A stretch of 64,000 nucleotides of DNA, from positions 30,969,763 to 31,033,762 of the forward strand of contig NC_080046.1 in the NCBI RefSeq assembly GCF_012489685.1, in the 5' to 3' direction. The DNA comes from Lotus japonicus (taxonomy: Eukaryota; Streptophyta; Magnoliopsida; Fabales; Fabaceae). Shown in pieces: positions 1 through 12,624 of the stretch (positions within the stretch are counted from its first letter, which is position 1; each line of letters starts with the position of its first letter). The notes under the pieces were generated by a model. The model searched no databases and was not told the origin of the DNA. It was given only the letters and a program-made list of their open reading frames with translations. The translations under genes and the position numbers were made by a program.

Positions 1-508
1 TGTTCACAAAATCTCTGCTGAAGCTGAACCAAGAATAGTCTCCATTGGCCAGTGGCAGGTCCATTACCACAATACCATCCACAAAATTGCACAGGATAGT
101 ATCAACAACATCATCGCCACCTCTTCTCTCCCCCAGGTTCGATGAACCAATAAAAACCCCACCCAGTATAAACCGAACCTTTTGAATTTAAAATACCTGT
201 TAATGAGTTTAGAAATAGAGCCCTCTCATTTGCATCATTGGGGCAGTAGATATTCCCAATAATCAATTGTTCTGGCAAAGACGAAACCTTTGCCACCAAA
301 ATAATGAATCTTGGCCTTTCATAATTTCTTCAATTGCACCTAAAAGAGCCTTCTGCCGCCACATATTCACACTGAAGTTTGATAGACTTTGCTCATTTTC
401 CCCCAATCTTATTTTCTCTTCACCAAGCTTAGTTTCTTACCGAATGCAAAACTCCACTTCAGAATTCTTTAGCAAATTCACTACACTTCTTCTCTTTTCT
501 GCGCATCC
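1..508 (-). pseudogene. LINE endonuclease domain, frameshifted and with stops
   Basis: Reading from about 508 downward gives MGLGCAEKRRSVVNLLKNSE, the usual N-terminal pattern of the LINE endonuclease/exonuclease/phosphatase fold. It is followed by ETKL (425-436), the motif carrying the catalytic glutamate, but an in-frame TAA sits just before it where many relatives have Gln. Further on, GNIYCPNDANERALFLNSL (within 111-299) matches the central strand region. The frame then shifts, and DLPLANGDYSWFSFSRDFVN continues to position 1 as the next conserved block. At least one premature stop and one frameshift separate these pieces, so no functional protein is possible. The remainder of the ORF, including any reverse transcriptase, lies outside the window. 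Confidence 0.7.
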
Positions 509-932
509 AAGCCCCATTACTGACCTGGTCCCCTCAGTCTGTCTTCTTCCAATTCCTCAGCTAATCCCCTTATGGCTTCTTCATCACTCCCAGGATAGCG
601 TAATCCTACGGATTTTCCCAATAACCACGCTTTCGTTGCCCTCGTGAAATACCCACCTGCACCTGCTCTCTCAGCTATTGCTTGCAAACTCGCAATGGAT
701 GGGTCAAGACCACGAGAACCCTCTGTGACCTCTCTCAGAATCGCAGAGCCCACTTCTGTTCTAGGTTTCCGCCCTCTTTTGCGCCCTGTCGATGATTTCA
801 GGTTTCTTTCCGGTGCTAGTGTTCCCAACGCCTTTAGTTTGTTTCTTCGTCCCACCCCTTTTGTGATAGAATGCTTATGGAGAAGCATAGCACACTCTTC
901 TGGAATCAGTAGTTCGTTTTCCACCTCTCCCT

Positions 933-1049
933 TGTTAGAAGTCCCACATTGGCTAGAGATAGAGCATAGATAGCCTTTATAAGGGTAGTGCAAACCTCAA
1001 CTCTTGAGCTAGCTTTTGTGGTTGAGTATAGGCCTCCCAATTTCTAATA
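933..1049 (+). repeat. TRIM 5' LTR
   Basis: 117 bp, TGTTAGA...TCTAATA, identical by eye to 1159-1275. Confidence 0.92.
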
Positions 1050-1062
1050 TGGTATCAGAGCC
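1050..1062 (+). other. TRIM primer-binding site (initiator Met-tRNA)
   Basis: TGGTATCAGAGCC directly follows the 5' LTR and is complementary to the 3' end of plant initiator Met-tRNA. Confidence 0.9.
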
Positions 1063-1145
1063 TATCCTAGATCCATTTGTTGTGGAGACCACCCATATTT
1101 GGGCCACCCGTTGTTGATCCCACGTTCCAGTCTGTTCAATCCTGG

Positions 1146-1158
1146 ACGTGAGGGGGTG
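1146..1158 (+). other. TRIM polypurine tract
   Basis: Purine-rich GACGTGAGGGGGTG-type stretch immediately before the 3' LTR, the expected site of plus-strand priming. Confidence 0.7.
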
Positions 1159-1275
1159 TGTTAGAAGTCCCACATTGGCTAGAGATAGAGCATAGATAGC
1201 CTTTATAAGGGTAGTGCAAACCTCAACTCTTGAGCTAGCTTTTGTGGTTGAGTATAGGCCTCCCAATTTCTAATA
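1159..1275 (+). repeat. TRIM 3' LTR
   Basis: 117 bp, identical by eye to the 5' LTR. Followed by the second TCCCT target-site copy. Confidence 0.92.
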
Positions 1276-2260
1276 TCCCTCATCGATGCTATTCCCACAC
1301 CAGCTTTCTGGGCTTCTGGGTTCTACAAAGCTCTCGATTTCTGATGGACCAAGAGGGGGTTGGCCCAACACCTCATCTTCATTCTCTACAAGGCTAATTT
1401 GTACCCCTGACTTTTGAAATATTGAATTATGGGTAGTGGGTAAAACCTGGTTTGCCCGTGGGTATTTTTTACTATTTCCATGTAACAAATAACCTGATAG
1501 AATTTCAATGGGCCAGCTAACTCCATACATAAACAGGTTCCATGCCTCTGTTGGAATTTCCACCCTCCATAAATTCTCATTAGAGCCTGACCTCCCCCCC
1601 AAAAAGTGTAAATTAATTCTCTCTGACACATTGAACTCCTGGTTCAACATCAGCTTCGAGGTCCACTCAAATTCTTTTGTTCCAAGTACCATGTCCCCGC
1701 TCTTATTATTTTCCAGACTCCCTAAATCATTAGAAATTGTGAGACACAGAGCGTCACCTTCACTTGGTGGTCCCCACTGTCGAAGTTGTCGCTTCCTTTT
1801 CCGGTGAGATCATTCTTGAGGACTCCTGCTTACCGAATTTAACGGGTGAAATCGGTAAAAGTAGAAAACGGAACCTACAAGTTGAATTTTGAAGGTTAAT
1901 TCGGCTACAAACTTCAAACAGCAACGACTTTTGCCCCGGAACCCAGAATTGAACATATTTTATATGCTTTTGGGGTCGAAGAAGCTATTTATTCACCTGC
2001 TAGCCGAATTTAACGGAGGAAATCAGTTAAAGTAGAAAACGGAACCTACAGGTAGAATTTTAAAGGTTCATTCAGCCGCAAACTTGGAACAGCCATAACT
2101 TTTGCCCCGGAACCCATAATTGAGCATATTTTATATCCTTTTGGGGTAGAAGAAGCTACTTTATTCTCCTGCCAGCCGAGTTAAACGGGTGAAATCTGTA
2201 AAAATGGAAAACAAAACATATAGGTTGAATTTTGAAAGTTAATTCGGCTGCAAATTTCAA

Positions 2261-5200
2261 ACATCTATAAGGGAATCCGGTAAAAATATAAATCGGAACC
2301 TACAGGTTCAATTTTGAAGGTTAATTCGGCTGCAAATTTCAAACAACAATGACTTTTTCCCCGAAACCCAGAATTGAGCATATCTTATATGCTCTTGGGA
2401 GAGAAGAAGCGACTTTATTCACCTGCTTACCGAGTTTAACGGGGGAAATCGGTTAAAGTAGAAAACGGAACCTAAAGGTTGAATTTTGAAGGTTAATTCG
2501 GCTGCAAACTTCAAACAGCCATGACTTTGGCCCCAGACAGATTTTATATGCTTTTGGGGTCGAAGAAGCTATTTTATTCACCTACTAGCCGAATTTAATG
2601 GGGGAAATCGGTAAAAGCAGAAAACGGAACCTACGGGTTGAATTCTAAAGGTTAATTCGGCAGCAAACTTCAAACAGCCAGAACTTTTGCCCCGAAACCC
2701 AGAATTAAGCATATTTTATATGTTTTTGGGGTAGAAGAAGCTATTTTATTCACCTGCATACCGAATTTAAGGGAGGAAATCGGTAAAAGTAGAAAACAGA
2801 ACCTACAGGTTGAATTTTAACGGTTAATTCGGCTGCAAACTTCAAACAGCAACGACTTTTGCCCCGGAACCCGGAATGGAGCATATTTCATATGCTTTTG
2901 GGGTCGAAGAAGCTATTTTATTCACCTGCTAGCCGAATTTAACTGGAGAAATCGGGAAAAGTAGAAAACGGAACCTACAGGTAGAATTTTGAAGGTTAAT
3001 TCGGCTGCAAACTATGAACAACCATGACTTTTGTCCCGGAACCTAGAATTGAGCATATTTTATATGTTGTTGGGGTCGAAGAAGCTATTTTATTCACCGG
3101 CTAGCCGAATTTAACGGGGGAAATCGGTAAAAGTAGAAAACGGAACCTACAGGTAGAATTTTGAAGGTTAATTCGGTTGAAAACTTCAAACAGCAACGAC
3201 TTTTGCCCCGGAACCCAGAATTGAACATATTTTATATGTTTTTGGTGTCGAAGAAGCTATTTTATTCACCTGCTAGCCGAATTTAACCGGAGAACTCGGT
3301 AAAAGTAGAAAACGGAACCTACAGGCAGAATTTTAAAGGTTCATTCAGCCGCAAACTTAAAATAGCCATAACTTTTTGCCTGGAACCCAGAATTGAGGAT
3401 ATTTTATATCTGTTTGGGGTAGAAGAAGCTACTTTATTCACCTGCCAGCCGAATTAAACGGGGAAAACCGGTAAAAATAGAAAACGGAAACTTCGGGTTG
3501 AATTTTGAAGGTTAATTCGGCTGCAAACTTCAAACAACCATAACTTTTGCCCCGGAACCCAGAATCGAGCGTATTTTATATGCTTTTGGGGTAGAAGAAG
3601 CTACTTCATTCACATGCCAGCCGAATTAAATGGGGGAAATCGGTAAAAATAGAAAACGGAACCTACTGGTTGAATTTTGAAGGTTAATTCAGCTACTAAC
3701 TTAAAACAGCTATAAGGTTAATCCGGCTGCAAATTTCAAACAACCATGGCTTTTGACCCGGAACCCAGAATTGAGCATATTTTATATGCTTTTGGGGGTA
3801 GAAGAAGCTATTTTATTCACCTGCTTACCGAATTTAAGGGAGGAAATCGGTAAAAGAAGAAAACAGAACCTACAGGTTGAATTTTAACGGTTAATTTGGT
3901 TGCAAACTTCAAACAACAACGACTTTTGCCCCAGAACCCAGAATTGAGCATATTTCATATGCTTTTGGGGTCGAAGAATCTAATTTATTCACCTGCTTGC
4001 CGAATTTAACCTGAGAAATCGGTAAAAGTAGAAAACGGAACCTACAGGTAGAATTTTGAAGGTTAATTCGGTTGCAAACTTCAAACAGCAACGACTTTTG
4101 CTCCGGAACCCAGAATTGAACATATTTTATATGTTTTTGGTGTCGAAGAAGCTATTTTATTCACCTGCTAGCCGAATTTAACCGGAGAAATCGGTAAAAG
4201 TAGAAAACGGAACCTACAGGCAGAATTTTAAAGGTTCATTCAGCCGCAAACTTCGAACAGCCATAACTTTTGGCCTAGAACCCAGAATTAAGGATATTTT
4301 ATATCTATTAGGGGTATAAGAAGCTACTTTATTCACCTGCCAGTCGAATTAAAGGGGGAAAATCGGTAAAAATAGAAAACGGAAACTTCGGGTTGAATTT
4401 TGAAGGTTAATTCGGCTGCAAACTTCAAACAACCATAACTTTTGCCCCGGAACCCAGAATCGAGCATATTTTATATGCTTTTGGGGTAGAAGAAGCTACT
4501 TCATTCAAATGCCAACCGAATTAAATGGGGAAAATCGGTAATAATAGAAAAGGGAACCTACTGGTTGAATTTTGAAGGTTAATTCAGCTGCTAACTTAAA
4601 ACAGCTATAACGTTAATCCGGCTACAAATTTCAAACAGCCATAACTTTTGACCCGGAACCCAGAATTGAACATATTTTATTTGCTTTTAGGCTAGAAGAA
4701 GCTATTTTATTCACCTGCTTACCGAATATAAGGGAGGAAATCGGTAAAAGTATAAAACATAACCTACAGGTTGAATTTTGAAGGTAAATTCGGCTTCAAA
4801 CTTCAAACAGCAACGACTTTTGCCCCGGAACCCAGAATTGAGCATATTTAATATGCTTTTGGGGTAGTAGAAGCTACTTTATTCACCTGCTAGCCGAATT
4901 TAACAAGGGAAATCGGTAAAAGTAGAAAACAGATCCTGCAGGTTAAATTTTGAAGGTTCATTCTGCAGCAAACTTTAAACAGCCGTAACGTTTGCCCCGG
5001 AACTCAGAATTGAGCCTATTTTATATGCTTTTGGGGTAGAAGAAGCTTCTTTATTCACCTTCCAGCCGAATTAAACGGGGAAAATCGGTAAAAGTAGAAA
5101 ACGGAACCTACAGGTTAAAATTTTTAAGGTCAATTCGGTAGCAAACTTCAAACAGCCATGACTTTTGCCCCGGAACCTAGAATATAGCATATTTTATATG

Positions 5201-6150
5201 CTTTTGGGGTAGAAGAAGCTACTTTATTCACCTGCCAGCCGAATTAAACAAGGGAAACCGGTAAAAATAGAAAACGGAACCTATAGGTTGAATTTTGAAG
5301 GTTAATTCGGCAGCAAACTTCCAACAGCCATAACCTTTTCCCCGGAACCCAGAATTGAGTATATTTTATATGCTTTTGGGGTGGAAGAAGCTACTTTATT
5401 CTCCTGCAAGCCGAATTAAACGAGAAAAATAGGTAAAAATAGAAAATGGTAACTTCGGGTTGAATTTTGAAGGTTAATTCGGCTGCAAACTTCAAACAGC
5501 TATACGGGAAACCGGTAAAAATATAAATCGGAACCTACAGGTTCAATTTTGAAGGTTAATTCGGCTGTAAATTTCAAACAACAATGACTGTTGCCCCGGA
5601 ACCCAGAATTGAGCATATTTTATATGCTTTTGGTATAAAAGAAGCTATTTTATTCACCTGCTTTTCGAATTTAACGGGTGAAATCGGTAAAAGTAGAAAA
5701 CGGAACCTACAGGTTGAATTTTGAAGGTTAATTCGGATGCAAACTTCAAACAGCAACGACTTCTGCCCCGGAACCCAGAATTGAACATATTTTATATGCT
5801 TTAAGGGTCGAAGAAGCTATTTTATTCACCTGCTAGCCGAATTTAACGGGGGAATTCGATAAAAGTAGAAATTGGAACCTACAGCTAGAATTTTAAAGGT
5901 TCATTCAGCAGCAAACTTCGAACAGCCATAACTTTTGCTCCGGAACCCATAATTGAGCATATTTTATATCCTTTTGGGGTAGAAGAAGCTACTTTATTCT
6001 CCTGCCAGCCGATTAAACGGGGGAATTCGGTAAAAATAGAAAACAGAACCTTCTGGTTGAATTTTGAATCTTAATTCGGCTACAAACTTCAAACAGCTAT
6101 AAGGGAAACGGGTAAAAATATAAATCGGAACCTACAGGTTCAATTTTGAA
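2261..6150 (+). repeat. Segmental duplication within satellite A, copy 1
   Basis: This stretch matches 11300-18850 once the solo LTR in the second copy is removed. From 2822 onward the offset is 8880 bp left of the LTR and 12720 bp right of it, the difference being the LTR plus one target copy. Private variants are shared, for example CACCGGCTAGCC near 3095 and 15817. Copy 1 has one extra monomer and a ~15-bp deletion around 2536-2760. End points are approximate. Confidence 0.8.
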
Positions 6151-7949
6151 GGTTAATTCATCTTCAACCTTCAAACAGCAACAAATTTTGCCCCGGAACC
6201 CAGAATTGAGCATATTTTATATGCTTTTGGGGTAGTAGAAGCTACTTTATTCACCTGCTAGCCGAACTTAACAAGGGAAATCGGTAAAAGTAGAAAACAT
6301 AACCTACAAGTTAAATTTTGAAGGTTCATTCTGCTGCAAACTTTAAACAGCCGTAACGTTTGCCCCGGAACCCAGAATTATGCTTATTTTATATGCTTTT
6401 GGGGTAGAAGAAGCTACTTTATTCACCTTACAGCCGAATTTAACGGAGAAAATCGGTAAAAGTAGAAAACGGAACCTACAGATTAAATATTTAAGGTCAA
6501 TTCGGTAGCAAACTTCAAACAACCATGACTTTTGCCCCGAAACCTAGAATATAGCATATTTTATATGCTTTTGGGGTAAAAGAAGCTACTTTATTCACCT
6601 GCCAACCGAATTAAACAAGGGAAACCAGTAAAAATAGAAAACGGAACCTACAGGTTGAATTTTGAAGGTTAATTCGGCAGCAAACTTCAAACAGCCATAA
6701 CTTATTCCCCGAAACCCAGAATTGAGCATATTTTATATGCTTTTGGGGTGGAAGAAGCTACTTTATTCACCTTCCAACCGAATTAAATGGGGAAAATTGG
6801 TAAAAATAGAAAATGGTAACTTCGTGTTGAATTTTGAAGGTTAATTCGGCTGCAAACTTCAAACTGCTATAAGGGAAACCGGTAAAAATATAAATCGAAA
6901 CCTACAGGTTCAATTTTGAAGGTTAATTCGGCTGCAAATTTCAAACAACAATGACTTTTGCCCCGCAACCCAGAATTGAGCATATTTTATATGCTTTTGG
7001 GGTAGAAGAAGCTATTTTATTCACCTGCTTACCGAATTTAACGGGTGAAATCGGTAAAAGTAGAAAACGGAACCTACAAGTTGAATTTTGAAGGTTAATT
7101 CGGCTACAAACTTCAAACAGCAACGACTTTTGCCCCGGAACCCAGAATTGAACATATTTTATACGCTTTTCGGGTCAAAGAAGCTATTTTATTCACCTGC
7201 TAGCCGAATTTAACGGGGGAAATCAGTAAAAGTAGAAAACGGAACCTACACATAGAATTTTAAAGGTTCATTCAGCCGCAAACTTCGAACAGCCATAACT
7301 TTTGCCCCAGAACCCATAATTGAGCATATTTTATATCCTTTTGGGGTAGAAGAAGCAACTTTATTCTCCTGCCAGCCGAGTTAAACGGGTGAAATCGGTA
7401 AAAATGGAAAAAAAACCTATAGGTTGAATTTTGAAGGTTAGTTCGGCTGCAAATTTCACACAACCATAACATTTGCCCCGAAACCCAGAATTGAGCATAT
7501 TTTATATGCTTTTGTGGTAGAAGAAGCTACTTTATTCTCCTGCCAGCCGATTAAATTGGGGAATTCGGTAAAAATAGAAAACGGAACCTTCTGGTTGAAT
7601 TTTGAAGCTTTATTCGGCTACAAACATCAAACAGCTATAAGGGAAACCGATAAAAATATAAATCGGAACCTACAGGTTCAATTTTGAAGGTTAATTCGGC
7701 TGCAAATTTCAAAAAACAATGACTTTTGCCCCGGAACCCAGAATTGAGCATATCTTATATGCTTTTGGGGTAGAAGAAGCTATTTTATTCACCTGTTTCC
7801 TGAATTTAACGGGGGAAATCGGTTAAAGTAGAAAATGGAACCTACAAGTTGAATTTTGAAGGTTAATTCGGCTGCAAACTTCAAACAGCAACGACTTTTG
7901 CCCCGGAACCCAGAATTGAACATATTTTATATGCTTTTCGGGTCGAAGA

Positions 7950-10900
7950 AGCTATTTTATTCACCTGCTAGCCGAATTTAACGGGGGAAATCGGTTAAAG
8001 TAGAAAACGGAACCTACAGGTAGAATTTTAAAGGTTCATTCAGCCGCAAACTTGGAACAGCCATAACTTTTGCCCCGGAACCCATAATTGAGCATATTTT
8101 ATATCCTTTTGGGGTAGAAGAAGCTACTTTATTCTCCTGCCAGCCGAGTTAAACGGGTGAAATCTGCAAAAATGGAAAACAAAACCTATAGGTTGAATTT
8201 TGAAGGTTAATTCGGCTGCAAATTTCACACAACCATAACTTTTGCCCCGAAACCCAGAATTGAGCATATTTTATATGCTTTTAGGGTAGAAGAAGCTACT
8301 TTATTCTCCTGCCAGCCGATTAAACGGGGGAATTCGGTAAAAATAGAAAACGGAACCTTCTGGTTGAATTTTGAAGCTTAATTCGGCTACAAACTTCAAA
8401 CAGCTATAAGGGAAACCGATAAAAATATAAATCGGAACCTACAGGTTCAATTTTGAAGGTTAATTCGGCTGCAAATTTCAAAAAACAATGACTTTTGCCC
8501 CGGAACCCAGAATTGAGCATATCTTATATGCTTTTGGGGTAGAAGAAGCTATTTTATTCACCTGTTTCCTGAATTTAACGGGGGAAATCGGTTAAAGTAG
8601 AAAATGGAACCTACAAGTTGAATTTTGAAGGTTAATTCGGCTGCAAACTTCAAACAGCAATGACTTTTGCCCCGGAACCCAGAATTGAACATATTTTATA
8701 TGCTTTTCGGGTCGAAGAAGCTATTTTATTCACCTGCTAGCCGAATTTAACGGGGGAAATCGGTAAAAATAGAAAACAAGACCTTCTGGTTGAATTTTGA
8801 AGCTTAATTCGGCTACAAACTTCAAACAGCTATAAGGGAAACCGGTAAAAATATAAATCGGAACCTACAAGTTAAATTTTGAAGGTTAATTCAGCTGCAA
8901 ACTTCAAACAGAAACGACTTTTGCCCCGGAACCCAGAATTGAACATATTTTATATGCTTTTGGGGTCGAAGAAGCTATTTTATTCACCTGCTAGCCGAAT
9001 TTAACGGGGGAAATCGGTTAAAGTAGAAAACGGAACCTACAGGTAGAATTTTAAAGGTTCATTCAGCCGCAAACTTGGAACAGCCATAACTTTTGCCCCG
9101 GAACCCATAATTGAGCATATTTTATATCCTTTTGGGGTAGAAGAAGCTACTTTATTCTCCTGCCAGCCGAGTTAAACGGGTGAAATCTGCAAAAATGGAA
9201 AACAAAACCTATAGGTTGAATTTTGAAGGTTAATTCGGCTGCAAATTTCACACAACCATAACTTTTGCCCCGAAACCCAGAATTGAGCATATTTTATATG
9301 CTTTTAGGGTAGAAGAAGCTACTTTATTCTCCTGCCAGCCGATTAAACGGGGGAATTCGGTAAAAATAGAAATCGGAACCTTCTGGTTGAATTTTGAAGC
9401 TTAATTCGGCTACAAACTTCAAACAGCTATAAGGGAAACCGGTAAAAATATAAATTGGAACCTACAGGTTCAATTTTGAAGGTTAATTCGGCCGCAAATT
9501 TCAAACAACAATGACTTTTGCCCCGGAACCCAGAATTGAGCATATCTTATATATGCTTTTGGGGTAGAAAAAGCTAATTTATTCACCTGCTTATCGAATT
9601 TAACGGGGGAAATCGGTTAAAGTAGAAAACGGAACCTTCAAGTTGAATTTTGAAGGTTAATTCGGCTGCAAACTTCAAACAGCAATGACTTTTGCCCCGG
9701 AACCCAGAATTGAACATATTTTATATGCTTTTCGGGTCGAAGAAGCTATTTTATTCACCTGCTAGCCGAATTTAACGGGGGAAATCGGTAAAAATAGAAA
9801 ACAAGACCTTCTGGTTGAATTTTGAAGCTTAATTCGGCTACAAACTTCAAACAGCTATAAGGGAAACCGGTAAAAATATAAATCGGAACCTACAAGTTAA
9901 ATTTTGAAGGTTAATTCAGCTGCAAACTTCAAACAGAAACGACTTTTGCCCCGGAACCCAGAATTGAACATATTTTATATGCTTTTGGGGTCGAAGAAGC
10001 TATTTTATTCACCTGCTAGCCGAATTTAACGGGGGAAATCGGTTAAAGTAGAAAACGGAACCTACAGGTAGAATTTTAAAGGTTCATTCAGCCGCAAACT
10101 TGGAACAGCCATAACTTTTGCCCCGGAACCCATAATTGAGCATATTTTATATCCTTTTGGGGTAGAAGAAGCTACTTTATTCTCCTGCCAGCCGAGTTAA
10201 ACGGGTGAAATCTGCAAAAATGGAAAACAAAACCTATAGGTTGAATTTTGAAGGTTAATTCGGCTGCAAATTTCACACAACCATAACTTTTGCCCCGAAA
10301 CCCAGAATTGAGCATATTTTATATGCTTTTAGGGTAGAAGAAGCTACTTTATTCTCCTGCCAGCCGATTAAACGGGGGAATTCGGTAAAAATAGAAAACG
10401 GAACCTTCTGGTTGAATTTTGAAGCTTAATTCGGCTACAAACTTCAAACAGCTATAAGGGAAACCGGTAAAAATATAAATTGGAACCTACAGGTTCAATT
10501 TTGAAGGTTAATTCGGCCGCAAATTTCAAACAACAATGACTTTTGCCCCGGAACCCAGAATTGAGCATATCTTATATATGCTTTTGGGGTAGAAAAAGCT
10601 AATTTATTCACCTGCTTATCGAATTTAACGGGGGAAATCGGTTAAAGTAGAAAACGGAACCTTCAAGTTGAATTTTGAAGGTTAATTCGGCTGCAAACTT
10701 CAAACAGCAACGACTTTTGCCTTTGAACCCAGAATTGAACATATTTTATATGCTTTTGGGGTCGAAGAAGCTATTTTATTCACCTGCTAGCCGAATTTAA
10801 CGGGGAAATCGGTAAAAATAGAAAACAAAACCTTCTGGTTGAATTTTGAAGCTTAATTCAGCTACAAACTTCAAACTGCTATAAGGGAAACCGGTAAAAA

Positions 10901-10990
10901 TATAAATCGGAACCTACAGGTTCAATTTTGAAGGTTAATTCGGCTGCAAACTTCAAACAGAAACGAATTTTGCCCCGGAACCCAGAATTG
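7950..10990 (+). repeat. Higher-order repeat of satellite A, 1023-1025 bp period, about three copies
   Basis: Rare variants recur at a fixed distance. The AAACAAGACC variant is at 8775 and 9800. CATATCTTATATATG is at 9541 and 10566. The CAGCCGAGTT variant is at 8141, 9164 and 10189. The period fits five full 172-bp monomers plus two 82-bp short monomers. The first interval is 2 bp shorter, explained by TATATG versus TATATATG. Outer limits are approximate. Confidence 0.8.
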
Positions 10991-12616
10991 AACATATTTT
11001 ATATGCTTTTGGGGTCGAAGAAGCTATTTTATTCACCTGCTAGCCGAATTTAACGGGGGAAATCGGTTAAAGTAGAAAACGGAACCTACTGGTAGAATTT
11101 TAAAGGTTCATTCAGCCGCAAACTTGGAACAACCATAACATTTGCCCCGGAACCCATAATTGAGCATATTTTATATGCTTTTGGGGTAGAAGAAGCTACT
11201 TTATTCTCCTGCCAGCCGATTAAACAAGGGAATTCGGTAAAAATAGAATACAGAACCTTCTGGTTGAATTTTGAAGCTTAATTCGGCTACAAACTTCAAA
11301 CATCTATAAGGGAATCCGGTAAAAATATAAATCGGAACCTACAGGTTCAATTTTGAAGGTTAATTCGGCTGCAAATTTCAAACAACAATGACTTTTGCCC
11401 CGGAACCCAGAATTGAGCATATCTTATATGCTTTTGGGGTAGAAGAAGCTATTTTATTCACCTGCTTACCGAATTTAACGGGGGAAATCGGTTAAAGTAG
11501 AAAACGGAACCTAAAGGTTGAATTTTGAAGGTTAATTCGGCTGCAAACTTCAAACAGCCATGACTTTGGCCCCAGAACCCAGAATTTAGCAGATTTTATA
11601 TGGTTTTGGGGTCGAAGAAGCTATTTTATTCACCTGCTAGCCGAATTTAATGGGGGAAATCGGTAAAAGTAGAAAACAGAACCTACATGTTGAATTTTTA
11701 CGGTTAATTCGGCTGCAAACTTCAAACAGCAACGACTTTTGCCCCGGAACCCGGAATTGAGCATATTTCATATGCTTTTGGGGTCGAAGAAGCTATTTTA
11801 TTCACCTGCTAGCCGAATTTAACCGGAGAAATCGGTAAAAGTAGAAAACGGAACCTACAGGTAGAATTTTGAAGGTTAATTCGGCTGCAAACTATGAACA
11901 ACCATGATTTTTGTAAGGCCCAAGTTTTTCAGTTTATACCAAGTGAATAAATTCTTATTCACCAGTAGGTTTGATGTATGGCGAAGGGAAACCTGAACAA
12001 GAGTTTAGTAAATGAAATAAATGTATGAAGGAGAAAGTTCAGGAAAAGTCTGAGGTTCGTATTGAAGTCGATAAAAGTTATAGCACGATCGTTTTACGCT
12101 TAAACCTAGGTCAGAAACCCTAGTATATAGCTAATTTTCACTTTTAGGCACGACGAAAGTTAATTCCAAAAATCTTCAGAGAAATGTTAGAACTTCTCTT
12201 TTTCCATATATCACAATCGTTTCGAGGCGAAACTCTAGGATCTACGAACGTCCGATTCCAATCATCGGAAGTTTGCCGAAACCGAATCCCTGGTATTTCA
12301 AAACCCTAGAATTTCTCGACGATGAAGACTTTTCTATTCAGAGCTTCAAATGAATATTCTACACGCGTACACCCATTTCTCTTGATGATTTCAATCTTTC
12401 TTCAGAAGGAAGTTTTCCATTCCGACATCCGATGCAAAAAGCAACTTATCGGGTAAAATAGTTTTATACCGACTATGCTTTAGTTGCCAAAAATACAAAG
12501 AGACCTCATTTTAGTTTTGGAATTCTTTCGCCAAAACATATCTATTAATTCACGGAGAATGACGCCGGAAAAATCAGATTCGCGAAACTTTCATTTTCCC
12601 GCGAATTTCCAACCTT

Positions 12617-12624
12617 TATATATA
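12617..12624 (+). promoter_or_regulatory. Putative LTR promoter TATA box
   Basis: TATATATA within TTTATATATAGC, about 700 bp into the LTR. The related LTR has TATAAATAG at the equivalent place (48013-48021, minus). Transcription would start roughly 30 bp downstream. Confidence 0.55.

Larger units (their letters stand above)
933..1275 (+). mobile_element. TRIM (miniature LTR retrotransposon), complete
   Basis: Two 117-bp direct repeats (933-1049 and 1159-1275) flank a 109-bp internal region with no coding capacity. Each LTR starts TGTTAGA and ends TCTAATA, nearly inverted copies. The internal part begins with a primer-binding site TGGTATCAGAGCC matching the 3' end of plant initiator Met-tRNA, and ends with a purine-rich tract. 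The element is flanked by a perfect 5-bp target duplication TCCCT (928-932 and 1276-1280). The two LTRs appear identical base for base, so insertion is recent. It lies inside a LINE remnant and depended on another element's enzymes to move. Confidence 0.93.
1..1821 (-). mobile_element. LINE (non-LTR retrotransposon) remnant, truncated by window edge
   Basis: Minus-strand conceptual translation gives plant L1-type LINE sequence: a region N-terminal to the endonuclease (from about 1807 down to 517), then an apurinic-type endonuclease domain (about 508 down to 1). No reverse transcriptase is visible because the element runs off the window start. A plus-strand TRIM (933-1275) sits inside it. The 5' side meets satellite A near 1821; the exact boundary is uncertain by about 15 bp. 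Stops and frameshifts in the endonuclease show it is dead. The LINE assignment rests on the endonuclease motifs; no lineage is claimed. Confidence 0.75.
517..1821 (-). pseudogene. LINE ORF region upstream of the endonuclease, split by a TRIM
   Basis: Open reading frame on the minus strand from about 1807 to 1281, continuing at 927-517. When the TRIM and one copy of its 5-bp target duplication are ignored, the two parts join in the same frame (the run ...SIDEG continues as EVENELLIPEE...). The segment contains blocks such as WRVEIPTEAWNLFMYGVSWP, consistent with the gag-like region preceding the endonuclease of plant LINEs, then a low-complexity basic stretch (GRKRGRKPRTE). It ends at a stop at 517-519, immediately before the endonuclease domain starts in another frame. 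Assignment to this LINE region is by position and continuity; I see no clear zinc knuckle in the retained part. Confidence 0.6.
1822..11911 (+). repeat. Satellite A array, segment 1 (172-bp monomer)
   Basis: About 10.1 kb of head-to-tail ~172-bp units. Fixed landmarks in each unit are GAATTTAACGGGGGAAATCG, AAAACGGAACCTACAGG, GGTTAATTCGGCTGC, CCCCGGAACCCAGAATTGAG, a dyad AGCATAT-TTT-ATATGCT, and GAAGAAGCTATTTTATTCAC. Variants are interspersed: TTAAACGGGG instead of TTTAACGGGG, TAGAAGAAGC instead of TCGAAGAAGC. Shortened monomers of 82 bp (landmark CAGCTATAAGGGAAACCGG) and 34 bp (landmark CAGCTATAAGGTTAATCCGG) recur. Short open frames of about 60 codons on the minus strand are by-products of the repeat. 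The array is interrupted at 11912 by a solo LTR whose target copy ATTTT is 11907-11911. Confidence 0.97.

Noticed and set aside
267..973. Plus-strand frames of 109-126 codons at the window start
   Set aside because: Antisense shadows of the minus-strand LINE, whose endonuclease motifs are recognisable.
1050..1062. tRNA gene suggested by initiator-tRNA-like sequence
   Set aside because: Only the 13-nt primer-binding complement is present; no cloverleaf surrounds it.
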